From: Tessaracoccus lacteus
GTDB lineage: Bacteria; Actinomycetota; Actinomycetes; Propionibacteriales; Propionibacteriaceae
Length of the DNA: 64,000 nucleotides
Direction: 5' to 3'
Assembly: GCF_029917005.1 (NCBI RefSeq)
Contig: NZ_CP123967.1
Location: forward strand, 2,170,001 to 2,234,000
Part shown: positions 1-8,973 of the stretch, piece after piece
Layout: each line of letters begins with the position of its first letter
Position numbering within the stretch: position 1 is the first letter of the stretch
Translations under genes and position numbers: made by a program
The notes under the pieces: generated by a model
What the model was told of the DNA's origin: nothing
Databases searched by the model: none
What the model saw: only the letters and a program-made list of their open reading frames with translations

Positions 1-1085
1 AACTGGCCGACGAAGATGGAGGCGCCGCGGGAGCTGGAGACCTTCGACCCCTTCATGGTCATGAACTCGGAGCTGACGACCTCGGTCGGCAGCTGCAGGT
101 CGCCCAGCGCCGGGTGGATGGTGCCGCCCTCGGTGCCGCGCCCGTCGGCCCCGAGCAGGATGCCGGGCCAGATGACGGAGTGGAAGACGATGTTGTCCTT
201 GCCCATGAAGTAGTAGGACAGGGCCTCGGGGTTGTTCCACCAGGTGCGCCACGCCTCGGGGTCGCCCTGGCGCTTCGCCCACTCGACCGACGCGCTCAGG
301 TAGCCGATGACGGCGTCGAACCAGACGTAGATGCGCTTCATGGGGGCGTCGCGCCAGCCGTCGAGCGGGACGGGCACGCCCCAGTCGAGGTCGCGGGTGA
401 TGGCGCGCTCGTGGATCTCCCCCAGGAGGTTGTGCGAGAACTTCAGCACGTTGGGGCGCCAGTCCTCGCGGGAGTCCAGCCACTCGGCAAGCGCCGGGGC
501 GAGCTTCGGGAGGTCGAGGAACAGGTGCTCGGTCTCGATGAAGTCTGGAGTCTCGCCGTTGATCTTCGACTTCGGGTTGATCAGGTCTGCGGGGTCGAGC
601 TGGTTGCCGCAGCTGTCGCACTGGTCGCCGCGTGCGTTGTCGTAGCCGCAGATCGGGCAGGTGCCCTCGATGAAACGGTCGGGCAGCGTGCGGCCCGTCG
701 ACGGGGAGATGGCCCCCATCTGCGTCTTCGCGACGATGTAGCCGTTGTCGTAGAGGGCGGTGAAGACCTCCTGCACCACGGCGTAGTGGTTCGGGGTCGT
801 CGTGCGCGTGTAGAGGTCGTAGCTGAGCCCGAGCCCCTTCAGGTCGGAGACGATCTGCGCGTGGTATTTGTCCGCGGTCTGGCGCGGGGTCAGGCCCTCC
901 GCGTCGGCCTTCACCTGGATGGCGGTGCCGTGCTCGTCGGAGCCGGAGACCATGAGCACGTCGTGACCGGCCATGCGCATGTACCGGGAGAAGACGTCCG
1001 AGGGGACTCCGAATCCGGACACGTGACCGATGTGGCGGGGACCGTTGGCATAGGGCCAGGCGACCGCGGCAAGAACATGACTCAT
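1..1085 (-). CDS. metG: methionyl-tRNA synthetase, 5' part (runs off the left edge)
   Basis: Class I aminoacyl-tRNA synthetase that charges tRNA-Met in the cytoplasm. About 361 N-terminal codons are present; the 3' end lies outside the window. The ATG at 1085 gives [15 protein letters not shown] followed by the HIGH signature at residues 18-21. A four-cysteine zinc knuckle (CPIC...CDSC) sits near residues 143-160. A KMSKS-like loop (SKVSSSRG) appears near residue 345, close to the cut end. The gene reads away from the DUF222 remnant on its upstream side. Identification is secure; only completeness is unknown. Confidence 0.97.
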   Translation of the reverse strand, partial: MSHVLAAVAWPYANGPRHIGHVSGFGVPSDVFSRYMRMAGHDVLMVSGSDEHGTAIQVKADAEGLTPRQTADKYHAQIVSDLKGLGLSYDLYTRTTTPNHYAVVQEVFTALYDNGYIVAKTQMGAISPSTGRTLPDRFIEGTCPICGYDNARGDQCDSCGNQLDPADLINPKSKINGETPDFIETEHLFLDLPKLAPALAEWLDSREDWRPNVLKFSHNLLGEIHERAITRDLDWGVPVPLDGWRDAPMKRIYVWFDAVIGYLSASVEWAKRQGDPEAWRTWWNNPEALSYYFMGKDNIVFHSVIWPGILLGADGRGTEGGTIHPALGDLQLPTEVVSSEFMTMKGSKVSSSRGASIFVGQ

Positions 1086-1151
1086 GCGCGTCATCCTATC
1101 GGTCCCGCGTCGGCCTCCGATCCTCTCCCTCCCCGCGCGGAGGGCGCGTAA

Positions 1152-1232
1152 CGGCTACGCGCTGAGTGCCTCGCCGGGTCAGTCGCGCCTAGATGCCGCA
1201 CCAGTAGCCCAGCGGCTAATCCACCCGGCGAA
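1152..1232 (-). pseudogene. degraded 3' end of a DUF222/HNH gene
   Basis: Two blocks match the 3' end of the intact DUF222 gene next door. Positions 1152-1178 are identical over 27 bases to 1637-1663, which encode the last residues (GEALSA) and the stop. Positions 1200-1232 closely match 1783-1816, which encode the conserved EWTSPLGYRY motif. In the intact gene the blocks are 120 bases apart, here only 22, so about 98 bases are deleted. A missing C in the SPLGY codons also shifts the frame. This is the remnant of a second paralogue. Confidence 0.75.
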
Positions 1233-1245
1233 GAACAGCTCCTGC

Positions 1246-1639
1246 TGCATCGGGTGGAGGAATGTTGCCCGGGTCCCGCCAAGGCCGCGAACTGCGCCGA
1301 CCACGCGGCCATCAACCGCATCGTCGCCGCCGGGCACCACCGCGGCGCGAAGGTCGGCGAGAACCTCTCGCTGCCTGCCGTAGCCGGCTCAGGCCCCACC
1401 TCGCACCTCTACCTCTACCGCCGCGCCGCGGACCGGCCCCGCAGGTAAGCGTGATGGTCGAGTTCGAGGGCGAAGCCAACCTTGTGCACTCCACCGCTCT
1501 GCCGATCACCGCAGAAGTCCCCGCGCCCGCGAGGGGGAGCTGGTTCCGCACCAAGCCGAGCTGTTGCGCACCAACGCGGTCGACGACACCCGGATGGCTG
1601 GCGCCTTGGCGTCCGTGGCCTCGCCGCGGTGGGGAGCGG
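1246..1639 (+). other. gene-poor stretch with short coding-like fragments
   Basis: This stretch between the DUF222 remnant and the intact DUF222 gene holds no complete gene. The plus strand reads open to a TAA near 1446 with a peptide containing CADHAAINRIVAAG and SHLYLYRR. A further open piece begins at 1451 (VMVEFEGEANLVHST). Neither has a convincing start or ribosome-binding site. They look like debris of a lost gene. The CADHAAIN segment loosely recalls the helix of deaminase-fold toxins, which is only a guess. Confidence 0.35.
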
Positions 1640-3475
1640 CTACGCGCTGAGTGCCTCGCCGGGCCCGCCAGCCTCGTCATGCCCGCCAGACTCGCCGGGC
1701 CCGTCCGGCCCGCACGCGGCGCCGGGGCGACCGAGCGGCGTGGTCGGGTTTCCGCAGCCGGACCCGTCGCGGGTCACGCGGTACCGGTAGCCCAGCGGGC
1801 TGGTCCACTCGGCGACGCCAGGCTCCGGCTGCGCCAGGCCCCAGAGCTCGGCGGTCTTGCCTCGGTGAGGCCGCCGGGAGGCGGGCAGCAGGTTGCCGAG
1901 CCGGGTCTGCCCGGTTCCTCCGCAGGCGTCGAAGGAGATGGTGTGGTCGATGTCCAGGTTCCTCGACGAGCGACGGCTGTAGGGAAACATGTCGGTGGGC
2001 ATGGCCAGCTGGATCGCGGTGCGCATCCGGCGGCTCGGCACGTAGCCGTCCTCGGCCGGGAGTTCGGGCAGGTCGATCACCGGCTGGACCCTGATCCGCA
2101 TGCCGTCCCCGGTCAGCCCCTCGCGCAGCAGCTCGCCGAGCAGCGCAGTGGTGATATGCCCCGCCCGCTCGATCCGGGCAGCGCCGGTGAGCCCACCCAG
2201 CGCGTCGGCGTGGATGTGCACGGCGATCCCGAGCTCCGGGCGCAGCCGGGCAGCGGGCGTGACAATCCGTCCGCATAGGGGGTCGTGGGCACCTTCACCG
2301 CACGATCCCCGGGGGGAACCGTCACAGGGCGCACTCCACCCGTCCGGCTCCGGTGGGCATGGAGGTTCCTGAGTGGAGACGGGTCGGAAGTGGGCGGGTC
2401 TGCGGATCCAGCCATATTCGGGAGGGTCGGGCTCCCAGCCGGGTTCCGGCTCGCTGCCTGGATCCCACTCGGGCGGCGGCTCCTCGATCGGACCTCGCCC
2501 GCGTCCCCGCTCTGCTGCGGCCTTCCGCACACCCTCCGGCGTCTCCTGCGGTGGCACCCATGCCTCAAGGGCGTCGGGGTCCATCCGAGGAGCCTCACCC
2601 GGCACGCCGTCGAGGACCCTAAACCACCCGGGATCCCCCTCGGGCCCTGGCGCCGGCACCGGGCCTCCTGGGTCGGGCACGAGCTGGAGGACGGAGACGC
2701 CCTCGGGCGGCGCGTCCTCGATGAGCGGCTGCTGCGCCGCCTCCTGCAGGAGCCGCAGCGCGTAGGCGGGATGGGCGAGGATGCCGGTGGCCCTGGCCCT
2801 CAGCTGGTCCCGGTTCAGGTGGGGCAGGCTGGGCGCGATGAGCTCGGCGATCCGCGCCACCTGGGCGTCGAGGAAGCGTCCGTCGAGCACGTCGAGCCGG
2901 CCGGTGAGGTTGGTGACTCCGTCCTGCGTCCCCCACAACCACACTCCTCGCGACTCCCGCGCGAGGCGCTCCTGCTCGGCCGCCCACTCGGCGTCGACCT
3001 CGATCATGATCCGCTCGGCGAGTTCGAGGGCCCCGGCGAGGCTGGAGTAGCGGGACTGCCAGCGCAGCCAACGCCGGGTGACCTCCGCGGCCGCCGCCTC
3101 AGACAGGGGGCGGCACTTCCTGGCGAACGCCAGCGCGCGGTAGGCATCCACCTCGAGTCCCAGCACGGCCGCGTACAGCTCCGGATGACGGTACTTAAGG
3201 TCCAGTGCGTCCGCCAATGCCGCGAGGGCTGCGGCCTCGGAGCAGCCCATCAGGGGGCCAACCTCCAGGCCGAGGAACTGCGACACCAGGGGCGTCCCCG
3301 ACCCGCCGATCCGACGCTCCGCGTCGACCAGCGCCTCGACCACGTCGTCCTGGTTCACGTGGTAGGACTCGGCCAGCTGGCATAGCCAGGCGACGCGCCG
3401 CGCCCGGACCTCCCGCTCGGCGCGCGCACACCAGCGCAGCCCCTCGGCTGCCTCCAGTGCAATCGCTTCGTCCAT
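1640..3475 (-). CDS. DUF222 domain protein with C-terminal HNH endonuclease motif (REP13E12-type)
   Basis: A 611-residue member of the DUF222/HNH family that is highly repeated in Actinobacteria; its biological role is not established. The N-terminal two thirds are the helical DUF222 region (ALDLKYRHPELY, GRLDVLDGRFLDAQ). A Pro/Glu-rich linker lies around residues 270-370. The HNH nuclease motif is near residues 507-542 (LDIDHTISF, then TRLGNLLPASRRPHRGKT), followed by the family tail EWTSPLGYRYRVT. ATG at 3475 is the start. It is paralogous to the gene at 48412-50346 and shares an upstream element with it. The last 27 bases are duplicated at 1152-1178. Confidence 0.9.
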   Translation of the reverse strand: MDEAIALEAAEGLRWCARAEREVRARRVAWLCQLAESYHVNQDDVVEALVDAERRIGGSGTPLVSQFLGLEVGPLMGCSEAAALAALADALDLKYRHPELYAAVLGLEVDAYRALAFARKCRPLSEAAAAEVTRRWLRWQSRYSSLAGALELAERIMIEVDAEWAAEQERLARESRGVWLWGTQDGVTNLTGRLDVLDGRFLDAQVARIAELIAPSLPHLNRDQLRARATGILAHPAYALRLLQEAAQQPLIEDAPPEGVSVLQLVPDPGGPVPAPGPEGDPGWFRVLDGVPGEAPRMDPDALEAWVPPQETPEGVRKAAAERGRGRGPIEEPPPEWDPGSEPEPGWEPDPPEYGWIRRPAHFRPVSTQEPPCPPEPDGWSAPCDGSPRGSCGEGAHDPLCGRIVTPAARLRPELGIAVHIHADALGGLTGAARIERAGHITTALLGELLREGLTGDGMRIRVQPVIDLPELPAEDGYVPSRRMRTAIQLAMPTDMFPYSRRSSRNLDIDHTISFDACGGTGQTRLGNLLPASRRPHRGKTAELWGLAQPEPGVAEWTSPLGYRYRVTRDGSGCGNPTTPLGRPGAACGPDGPGESGGHDEAGGPGEALSA

Positions 3476-3882
3476 ATAACAAGGCTACGCACCCACACCG
3501 ACAAAAAGGATTGACTGCGTGACGTGTGGATAACTCGCTGCGATTTCTTCACCACGATTCCAGAGAATCATCGCCAAGGGGGATTGCTGCTCTCGGCCGA
3601 TCATCGGGGTTCGCGTGTTCTGCGCGGAAATGGCGCGTGTGGAGGCCCACCCGATACGGCGCCTCGACCAGCGCCACCGAAGTACCTGGATGACCGACTT
3701 AACCCTCCTGATCCCGCTGCGGGATTCCGGACTCCCGCCCAAAGATGCGATGCCTATTTCGCGATCCTGATGCCCTGCGTTTCTGATCTTCTCAGATTTC
3801 GTTGGGGCCGGATCGACTCACGGCAAGGCGCCGGGCCCCACGCCCGTGGATGCAGCTGACGAAGGGCCTAGACTCCGCGGTC
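3476..3882. other. intergenic region with the DUF222 leader element
   Basis: About 400 bases without a supportable gene. Next to the DUF222 start, 3484-3504 carries an element also found upstream of the other DUF222 gene (reading TTGTCGGTG...CGTAGC on the minus strand). A perfect DnaA-box-like nonamer (TTATCCACA on the minus strand) lies at 3525-3533. A short hairpin (atcccg-ctg-cgggat) lies at 3711-3725. The rest has lower G+C than the flanks and shows nothing recognisable. Confidence 0.5.
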
Positions 3883-4263
3883 ATGGACACTTCCGACTGC
3901 CCCTGCGGCTCCGGCCGCGCATACGAGGCGTGCTGCGGACGCTTCCACGCGGGGCGCCCGGCACCGACGGCCGTCGCGCTGATGCGGTCCCGGTACTCCG
4001 CGTTCGCGCTCGGGCTACCCGACTACCTACTGGCCACCTGGCATCCCGCGACGCGCCCCGCGGACCTCGACCTGGATCAGGCGACGACGTGGACGGGGCT
4101 CGAGATCCTCGGCACCGAGGCGGGCAAGGCGTGGGACCAAGCGGGGACCGTCACGTTCGTCGCCTCCTTCTCGTCACCCGACGGCGACGGGACCATGCGG
4201 GAGCGCAGCCGCTTCACGCTCGAGGGCGGCCGCTGGTACTACGTCGACGGCGCCCAGTTCTGA
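3883..4263 (+). CDS. YchJ-like protein (UPF0225, SEC-C-type N-terminus)
   Basis: A 126-residue protein of the YchJ family, which pairs a small cysteine-rich metal-binding N-terminus with an NTF2-like domain. The N-terminus reads DCPCGSGRAYEACCGRFHAG, the typical CxCGS...CC pattern, followed by the family sequence ALMRSRYSAFALG. The C-terminus ends in an NTF2-like strand pattern (GGRWYYVDG). No catalytic activity is established for the family. It starts at ATG 3883 and stands alone, convergent with the RNase H gene three bases downstream. Confidence 0.85.
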   Translation: MDTSDCPCGSGRAYEACCGRFHAGRPAPTAVALMRSRYSAFALGLPDYLLATWHPATRPADLDLDQATTWTGLEILGTEAGKAWDQAGTVTFVASFSSPDGDGTMRERSRFTLEGGRWYYVDGAQF

Positions 4264-4266
4264 GGC

Positions 4267-5121
4267 TCAGGACAGCGCGGCGAGCCTGAGCGCCCAGCCG
4301 CCGGGGAGCTCGACCCACACCAGAGCAACCAGCCGATCCTCGACGCGGGCGCGCACCAGCGCGCTCTCGGGACCGAGCCCGTCCACCGACAGCAGCTCCC
4401 CGTCGACAGCCTTGGGCCATGGCGTCGTCGCCGACTCCCCCGCCGCGCTCTGCACGACGAACTCCGGGTGGAGCCTCGCACCGCCCTCGAACAGCGAACG
4501 GGTGGCACGCACGAGCGCCGCCTTCTGCCGCGGGCCGGCGGTGCCGGGGACCGGCTTCGGGGCATCCTCGGCCGGCGCGTCCCCGAAGAGGTCGGGCTGC
4601 TCGTCGACCTGACCGACGGTGAACTCCGCGGCCCCACGCCCGGGCAGCGACGCTGGGAAGCCCGGGCCCGTCTCCGCCTCGCGACCCTGCTGGAAGGCGG
4701 TGGCCGCCGCCCGGGCCCGCTCGTCGGCCGCCTCGTTCATGGCGTGCCCGGCATGGCCCTTGACCCACTCGAACTCCACCTCGCGACCCTTCAACGCCAC
4801 GTCGAGCGCCTTCATCAGCTCGACGTTCTGGACCGGCTTGCCGTCGCCCTTCTTCCAGCCGCGCCGCTTCCAACCGGGCAGCCACTTCGTCAGCGAGTTG
4901 ATGACGTACTGCGAGTCGCACAGGATGCGCAGCGGCTCGTCGACGTGCGCCGTCGACTGGAGCAGGTCGAGCACCGCCATCAGCTCGCCCATGTTGTTGG
5001 TGCCGTGGTCCCAGCCCCCGGCGGCCCAGATGTCGTCGGAGACGTACCAGGCCCAGCCCGCGGGGCCGGGGTTGGACAGGGAGGATCCGTCAGCTGCGGC
5101 AATGATCACAGCCCCCGACAA
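4267..5121 (-). CDS. rnhA: ribonuclease HI with C-terminal extension
   Basis: Endonuclease that cleaves the RNA strand of RNA-DNA hybrids. The RNase H fold covers about residues 1-150 with all four carboxylates visible: D11 (AADGS), E46 (NMGELMA), D69 (CDSQY) and D133 (EAADERA). The conserved histidine region is KGHAGHAMNEAAD. Residues 150-284 are an extra C-terminal domain of unknown function containing a Pro/Ala-rich linker and a segment with WVELPGGWAL. The first codon in this frame is TTG at 5121; a GTG at 5109 is an alternative start. Confidence 0.92.
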   Translation of the reverse strand: MSGAVIIAAADGSSLSNPGPAGWAWYVSDDIWAAGGWDHGTNNMGELMAVLDLLQSTAHVDEPLRILCDSQYVINSLTKWLPGWKRRGWKKGDGKPVQNVELMKALDVALKGREVEFEWVKGHAGHAMNEAADERARAAATAFQQGREAETGPGFPASLPGRGAAEFTVGQVDEQPDLFGDAPAEDAPKPVPGTAGPRQKAALVRATRSLFEGGARLHPEFVVQSAAGESATTPWPKAVDGELLSVDGLGPESALVRARVEDRLVALVWVELPGGWALRLAALS

Positions 5122-5168
5122 TACCGGCGCGCGCCCGCGGGGCTAGATTGGCCGGGCTGGGAGGGCAC

Positions 5169-5639
5169 ATGGAGACCATCTATCTGGCGGGCGGCTGCCT
5201 GTGGGGTGTCCAGGCGTTCGTGCGCACCCTGCCCGGCGTGGTCGACACGGAGGCGGGGCGCGCCAACGGCACGTCCGCCGCACTCGGCGGCGAGTACGAC
5301 GGGTTCGCCGAGTGCGTGCGCACCGTCTTCGACCCGGCACGTGTCACGGTCGCCGCGCTGGTCGGGCATCTGTTCGAGATCATCGACCCGTACTCCGTGG
5401 ACCGGCAGGGCGACGACGTCGGGCCGCGCTACCGCACGGGCATCTACAGCACCGATCCCGGCCACCTGGCCGAGGCGCGCGCCGCCATCGACGCCCGTGC
5501 GGACCGAGACCGGATCGCGGTGGAGGTCGCCCCGCTGACGAACTACGTCCGCAGCGCCGACGAGCACCAGGACAGGCTGGAGCGCTGCCCCGACGACTAC
5601 TGCCACATCCCGGCCGAGGTGCTGACGCGGTACGCCTGA
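5169..5639 (+). CDS. msrA: peptide-methionine (S)-S-oxide reductase
   Basis: Repairs oxidised methionine by reducing the S-epimer of methionine sulfoxide. The 156-residue protein begins METIYLAGGCLWG, placing the catalytic cysteine at residue 10. The motif has Leu where the family usually has Phe (GCFWG), a residue that lines the substrate pocket. The conserved EVVF-like segment, YRTGIYS and EHQDRL are present, and a CPDDYC pair near the C-terminus may hold the recycling cysteine. ATG 5169 is preferred to the upstream TTG because a GGGAGGG ribosome-binding site lies just before it. Confidence 0.88.
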   Translation: METIYLAGGCLWGVQAFVRTLPGVVDTEAGRANGTSAALGGEYDGFAECVRTVFDPARVTVAALVGHLFEIIDPYSVDRQGDDVGPRYRTGIYSTDPGHLAEARAAIDARADRDRIAVEVAPLTNYVRSADEHQDRLERCPDDYCHIPAEVLTRYA

Positions 5640-5677
5640 CCCCAGGGGCTGTCCGAGGGCCGTGCCACACTGACCCA

Positions 5678-7948
5678 ATGCAATCGCACGACGAGATCCG
5701 GGTCCGCGGCGCGCGGGTCAACAACCTCCAGGGCATCGACGTGGCCATCCCTAAGCGGAGGCTGACGGTCTTCACGGGCGTCTCCGGCTCCGGCAAGAGC
5801 TCCCTGGTGTTCGGCACGATCGCCGCGGAGTCACAGCGCCTGATCAACGAGACGTACCCCGCCTTCGTGCAGTCGTTCATGGCCAGCCCCGCGCGACCCG
5901 ACGTCGACGCACTCGAGAACCTGTCGGCGGCCATCGTCGTCGACCAGGAGCGGATGGGCACCAACGCCCGCTCGACCGTCGGCACCGCCACGGACGTGAA
6001 CAACCTCATGCGTCTGCTCTGGTCCCGCCTCGGCACGCCGGAGGTCGGGCCGAGCTACCACTTCTCGTTCAACACCCCGCAGGGCATGTGCCCAGGCTGC
6101 GAGGGCACCGGACGGGTCTCGGCGATCGACGAGTCCCTGATCGTCGACACCGACCTCTCCCTGGCGCAGGGCGCCATCACGGCACCGAACTTCGGGGTCG
6201 GCACGTGGTACTGGAAGAGCTACGCGCAGCATCCCGACCTCGACCCCGAGCTGCCGCTGAAGGGCTATTCCGCGGACCAGTGGCAGACCCTCATGTACCA
6301 GGAGCCCACCAAGATCAGGGTCTCCGGCATCAACATGACCTACGAGGGTCTCATCCCGCGCATCCGGCGCATGTACCTCAACCCCGAGAAGGAGCCCGGC
6401 CAGAAGCACATCAAGGAGTTCGCGGAACGGATCGCCACCTTCCGCGCGTGCCCGGAGTGCGGCGGCACCCGCCTGAACGAGCCGGCCAGGACCGCACAGA
6501 TCGGCGGCGTCACGCTGCCCGAGGCGCTCGGCTGGCAGATCACGGACCTGCGCGCCTGGGCGGAGGAGCTGCACGCCTCCGCTGCCGGAGTCGAGGTCGC
6601 GCCCGTCCTGACCTCGCTGGTCGACCTCCTCGGCTCGCTGGTGGAGGTCGGGCTCGGGTACCTGTCGTTGGACCGCGAGTCGGGCACCCTGTCGGGCGGC
6701 GAGACGCAGCGCGTCAAGATGGTGCGTCACCTGGGCTCGGCGCTCAGCGACGTGACCTACGTCTTCGACGAGCCGACCGTCGGCCTGCACCCGCACGACA
6801 TCGACAAGATGGTCGACCTCCTGCAGCGGCTCCGCGACAAGGGCAACACGGTCCTGGTCGTCGAGCACAAGCCGCAGGTCATCGAGCGCGCGGACCACAT
6901 CGTCGACATCGGCCCCGGCGCGGGCGCGCAGGGCGGCCGAGTGATGTTCACCGGCGACGTCGACGGGCTCCGCGCCTCCGGCACCATCACGGGCGACCAC
7001 CTCTCCACCCTGCACGTCCGCCGCACCCCGCCGCGCACGCCCACCGGCGCGCTGGAGATCCGCGGCGCCACGACGCACAACCTGCGCGGCGTCGACGTCG
7101 ACATCCCGCTGGGCGTGCTGACCGTGATCACGGGCGTGGCGGGATCCGGCAAGTCGAGCCTGATCCACGGGTCGATCGCCGACGGCTCGATGTCCGGCGC
7201 GGGCACGCTGCGCGTGGTCGACCAGAGCCCCATCCGCGGCTCCATCCGCTCGAACCCGGCCACCTACACCGGCCTCCTCGACCCGATCCGCACCGCGTTC
7301 GCCAAGGCCAACAAGGTCAAGCCCGCCCTCTTCAGCGCCAACTCGGCTGGCGCCTGCCCCAACTGCAAGGGCCTCGGCATCGTCTACACCGACCTCGGCC
7401 AGCTGGCCGGCGTCTCCCGCACCTGCGAGGTCTGCGAAGGCCGACGCTTCACCGACGAGGTCCTGCGCTACACGCTGCACGGGCTGAACATCTCCGAGGT
7501 GCTGCAGCTTCCCGTCGCCGACGCGGCGCAGGTCTTCCACGCGGGCATTCATGGCCGGATCCTGTCGCGGTTGATGTCGGTGGGGCTCGGCTACCTGCGG
7601 CTCGGGCAGCCGCTGTCGACGCTGTCCGGCGGCGAGCGGCAGCGCGTCAAGCTCGCGATCCAGCTGGGCGAGGGGCCGGGCAGCTACGTGCTCGACGAGC
7701 CGACCACCGGCCTGCACATGGCCGACATCGAGGCCATGCTCGTCATGCTCGACACCCTGGTCGACGAGGGCAACACGGTCATCGTGATCGAGCACTCACT
7801 GCCCGTGATGGCGCACGCTGACCACATCATCGACGTCGGCCCCGGCGCCGGGCACGACGGTGGCCTGGTCGTGTTCGAGGGCACTCCGGCCCAACTTGCG
7901 GCCGCCGACACGCTCACCGGCCGGCATCTGGCCGCCTACCTGGCCTGA
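5678..7948 (+). CDS. UvrA-like ABC ATPase (short UvrA paralogue, DrrC/UvrA2 type)
   Basis: A 756-residue UvrA-family protein with two ABC modules. Walker A motifs are GVSGSGKSS near residue 34 and GVAGSGKSS near 485. Signature motifs are LSGGETQRVKM near 339 and LSGGERQRVKL near 648. Zinc-finger cysteine pairs are CPGC near 137, CPEC near 258, CPNC near 559 and CEVC near 584. It is about 200 residues shorter than housekeeping UvrA, consistent with loss of the UvrB-interaction region. Such paralogues are linked to tolerance of DNA-binding drugs and may not act in nucleotide excision repair. It starts at ATG 5678, 38 bases after msrA. Confidence 0.88.
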   Translation: MQSHDEIRVRGARVNNLQGIDVAIPKRRLTVFTGVSGSGKSSLVFGTIAAESQRLINETYPAFVQSFMASPARPDVDALENLSAAIVVDQERMGTNARSTVGTATDVNNLMRLLWSRLGTPEVGPSYHFSFNTPQGMCPGCEGTGRVSAIDESLIVDTDLSLAQGAITAPNFGVGTWYWKSYAQHPDLDPELPLKGYSADQWQTLMYQEPTKIRVSGINMTYEGLIPRIRRMYLNPEKEPGQKHIKEFAERIATFRACPECGGTRLNEPARTAQIGGVTLPEALGWQITDLRAWAEELHASAAGVEVAPVLTSLVDLLGSLVEVGLGYLSLDRESGTLSGGETQRVKMVRHLGSALSDVTYVFDEPTVGLHPHDIDKMVDLLQRLRDKGNTVLVVEHKPQVIERADHIVDIGPGAGAQGGRVMFTGDVDGLRASGTITGDHLSTLHVRRTPPRTPTGALEIRGATTHNLRGVDVDIPLGVLTVITGVAGSGKSSLIHGSIADGSMSGAGTLRVVDQSPIRGSIRSNPATYTGLLDPIRTAFAKANKVKPALFSANSAGACPNCKGLGIVYTDLGQLAGVSRTCEVCEGRRFTDEVLRYTLHGLNISEVLQLPVADAAQVFHAGIHGRILSRLMSVGLGYLRLGQPLSTLSGGERQRVKLAIQLGEGPGSYVLDEPTTGLHMADIEAMLVMLDTLVDEGNTVIVIEHSLPVMAHADHIIDVGPGAGHDGGLVVFEGTPAQLAAADTLTGRHLAAYLA

Positions 7949-8000
7949 CGCGGCCGCCCGGGACGGGATCTCACCGTGCTGCGGCGGAGCCTCTGACTCC

Positions 8001-8906
8001 TCATGCCCGCTCGGACAGGTAGCCGTAGCGGTGGTGTTCGGTGAAGCCGAGGGACTCGTACAGCGCGACGGCGATGTTGTTGGTCTGCTCGACCTGCAGC
8101 GCGAGGTACCGCACCCCCGCGCGGGCCGCGTGCGCGATCAGGGCGTTGGTGACGTCGCGGCCGAGCCCCCGGCCCCGTGCCGCGCGGGCGACCTCGACAT
8201 CCGTCAGGACGCCCCAGCCGCCGAAGTAGGCGATGCGCCCGATGGCGTGGTCCCCCAGCCGGAGGTAGGTGGCCGGCGCCGCGGTCATCTCTGCGACGCG
8301 CGCGTCGTTGTCGCGGTGGTCCCAGAGCTCGAGCCACGCCTCATTCGGCGCGTCGTCGATGGCGGCATCGGGCGTCTCGACGGCCCACCGGTCGTCGATG
8401 GCGAGCGTCATGGTCCTCGTGAGCTTGCTGAGCTTCATCCCGGCGGCCCGGCCACGCGCCTGCGCGTCGGAGCCGATGACCACCTGGAGCCGCACCGGCC
8501 CGCCCTGCCACTCGCGGACCAGCCGGAGCGCCTCGTCGAACTCGACCCCGGGGTCGCCTGAGGCCAGCACCGAGTTGGCGCGGAAGGAGTCGTCCGGGCC
8601 GTCGCGCAGGATCCAGCCGCCGAGCCTTGCCCGCCGCGTCCCGGGCCAGGTCCGGTCCAGGATGCGCTGGAGGCTGTCGGCCGACGACGTGGGCAGGACC
8701 GAGCGCTCCGGAACTCGCCGGAGGTTGCGCGCCTCGGCCTGCGGGACCCAGACGGCGGGCCGGTCCTGGGGCAGCACGACCACCCAGTCGGTGTTGGCCG
8801 CGACGACGTGCCCGACCACATCGCTCGCGCCGTCGGCCGACTCCCAACGCAGCGACACGCGCTGCGACTCGGAGGTCGGGGCATCCACGATCAGCGGCCT
8901 GTTCAT
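8001..8906 (-). CDS. GNAT family N-acetyltransferase with N-terminal extra domain
   Basis: A 301-residue protein. The C-terminal third is a GNAT acetyltransferase fold with the acetyl-CoA motif A (RGRGLGRDVTNAL) and the motif B end (NNIAVALYESLGF). The N-terminal part contains a small beta-rich segment (VSLRWESADGASDVVGHVV), resembling the two-domain actinobacterial acetyltransferases of the Rv0428c type. The substrate is unknown. ATG 8906 (MNRPLIVD) is chosen over the upstream GTG at 8924. It stands alone between uvrA-like and add. Confidence 0.82.
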   Translation of the reverse strand: MNRPLIVDAPTSESQRVSLRWESADGASDVVGHVVAANTDWVVVLPQDRPAVWVPQAEARNLRRVPERSVLPTSSADSLQRILDRTWPGTRRARLGGWILRDGPDDSFRANSVLASGDPGVEFDEALRLVREWQGGPVRLQVVIGSDAQARGRAAGMKLSKLTRTMTLAIDDRWAVETPDAAIDDAPNEAWLELWDHRDNDARVAEMTAAPATYLRLGDHAIGRIAYFGGWGVLTDVEVARAARGRGLGRDVTNALIAHAARAGVRYLALQVEQTNNIAVALYESLGFTEHHRYGYLSERA

Positions 8907-8973
8907 GGGGAAATAGTGCACCACCGGCGCCGCATCTCCCCACGCGGCCTCCGGCGGGTCATTCTCCGGACGA

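Noticed and set aside
3525-3533. DnaA box as a replication origin
   Set aside because: Only a single nonamer is seen here and at 50397-50405, with no cluster, no A+T-rich unwinding region and no dnaA or dnaN nearby.
5831-7795. 654-codon minus-strand frame opposite the UvrA-like gene
   Set aside because: Antisense shadow; the plus strand carries complete ABC motifs.
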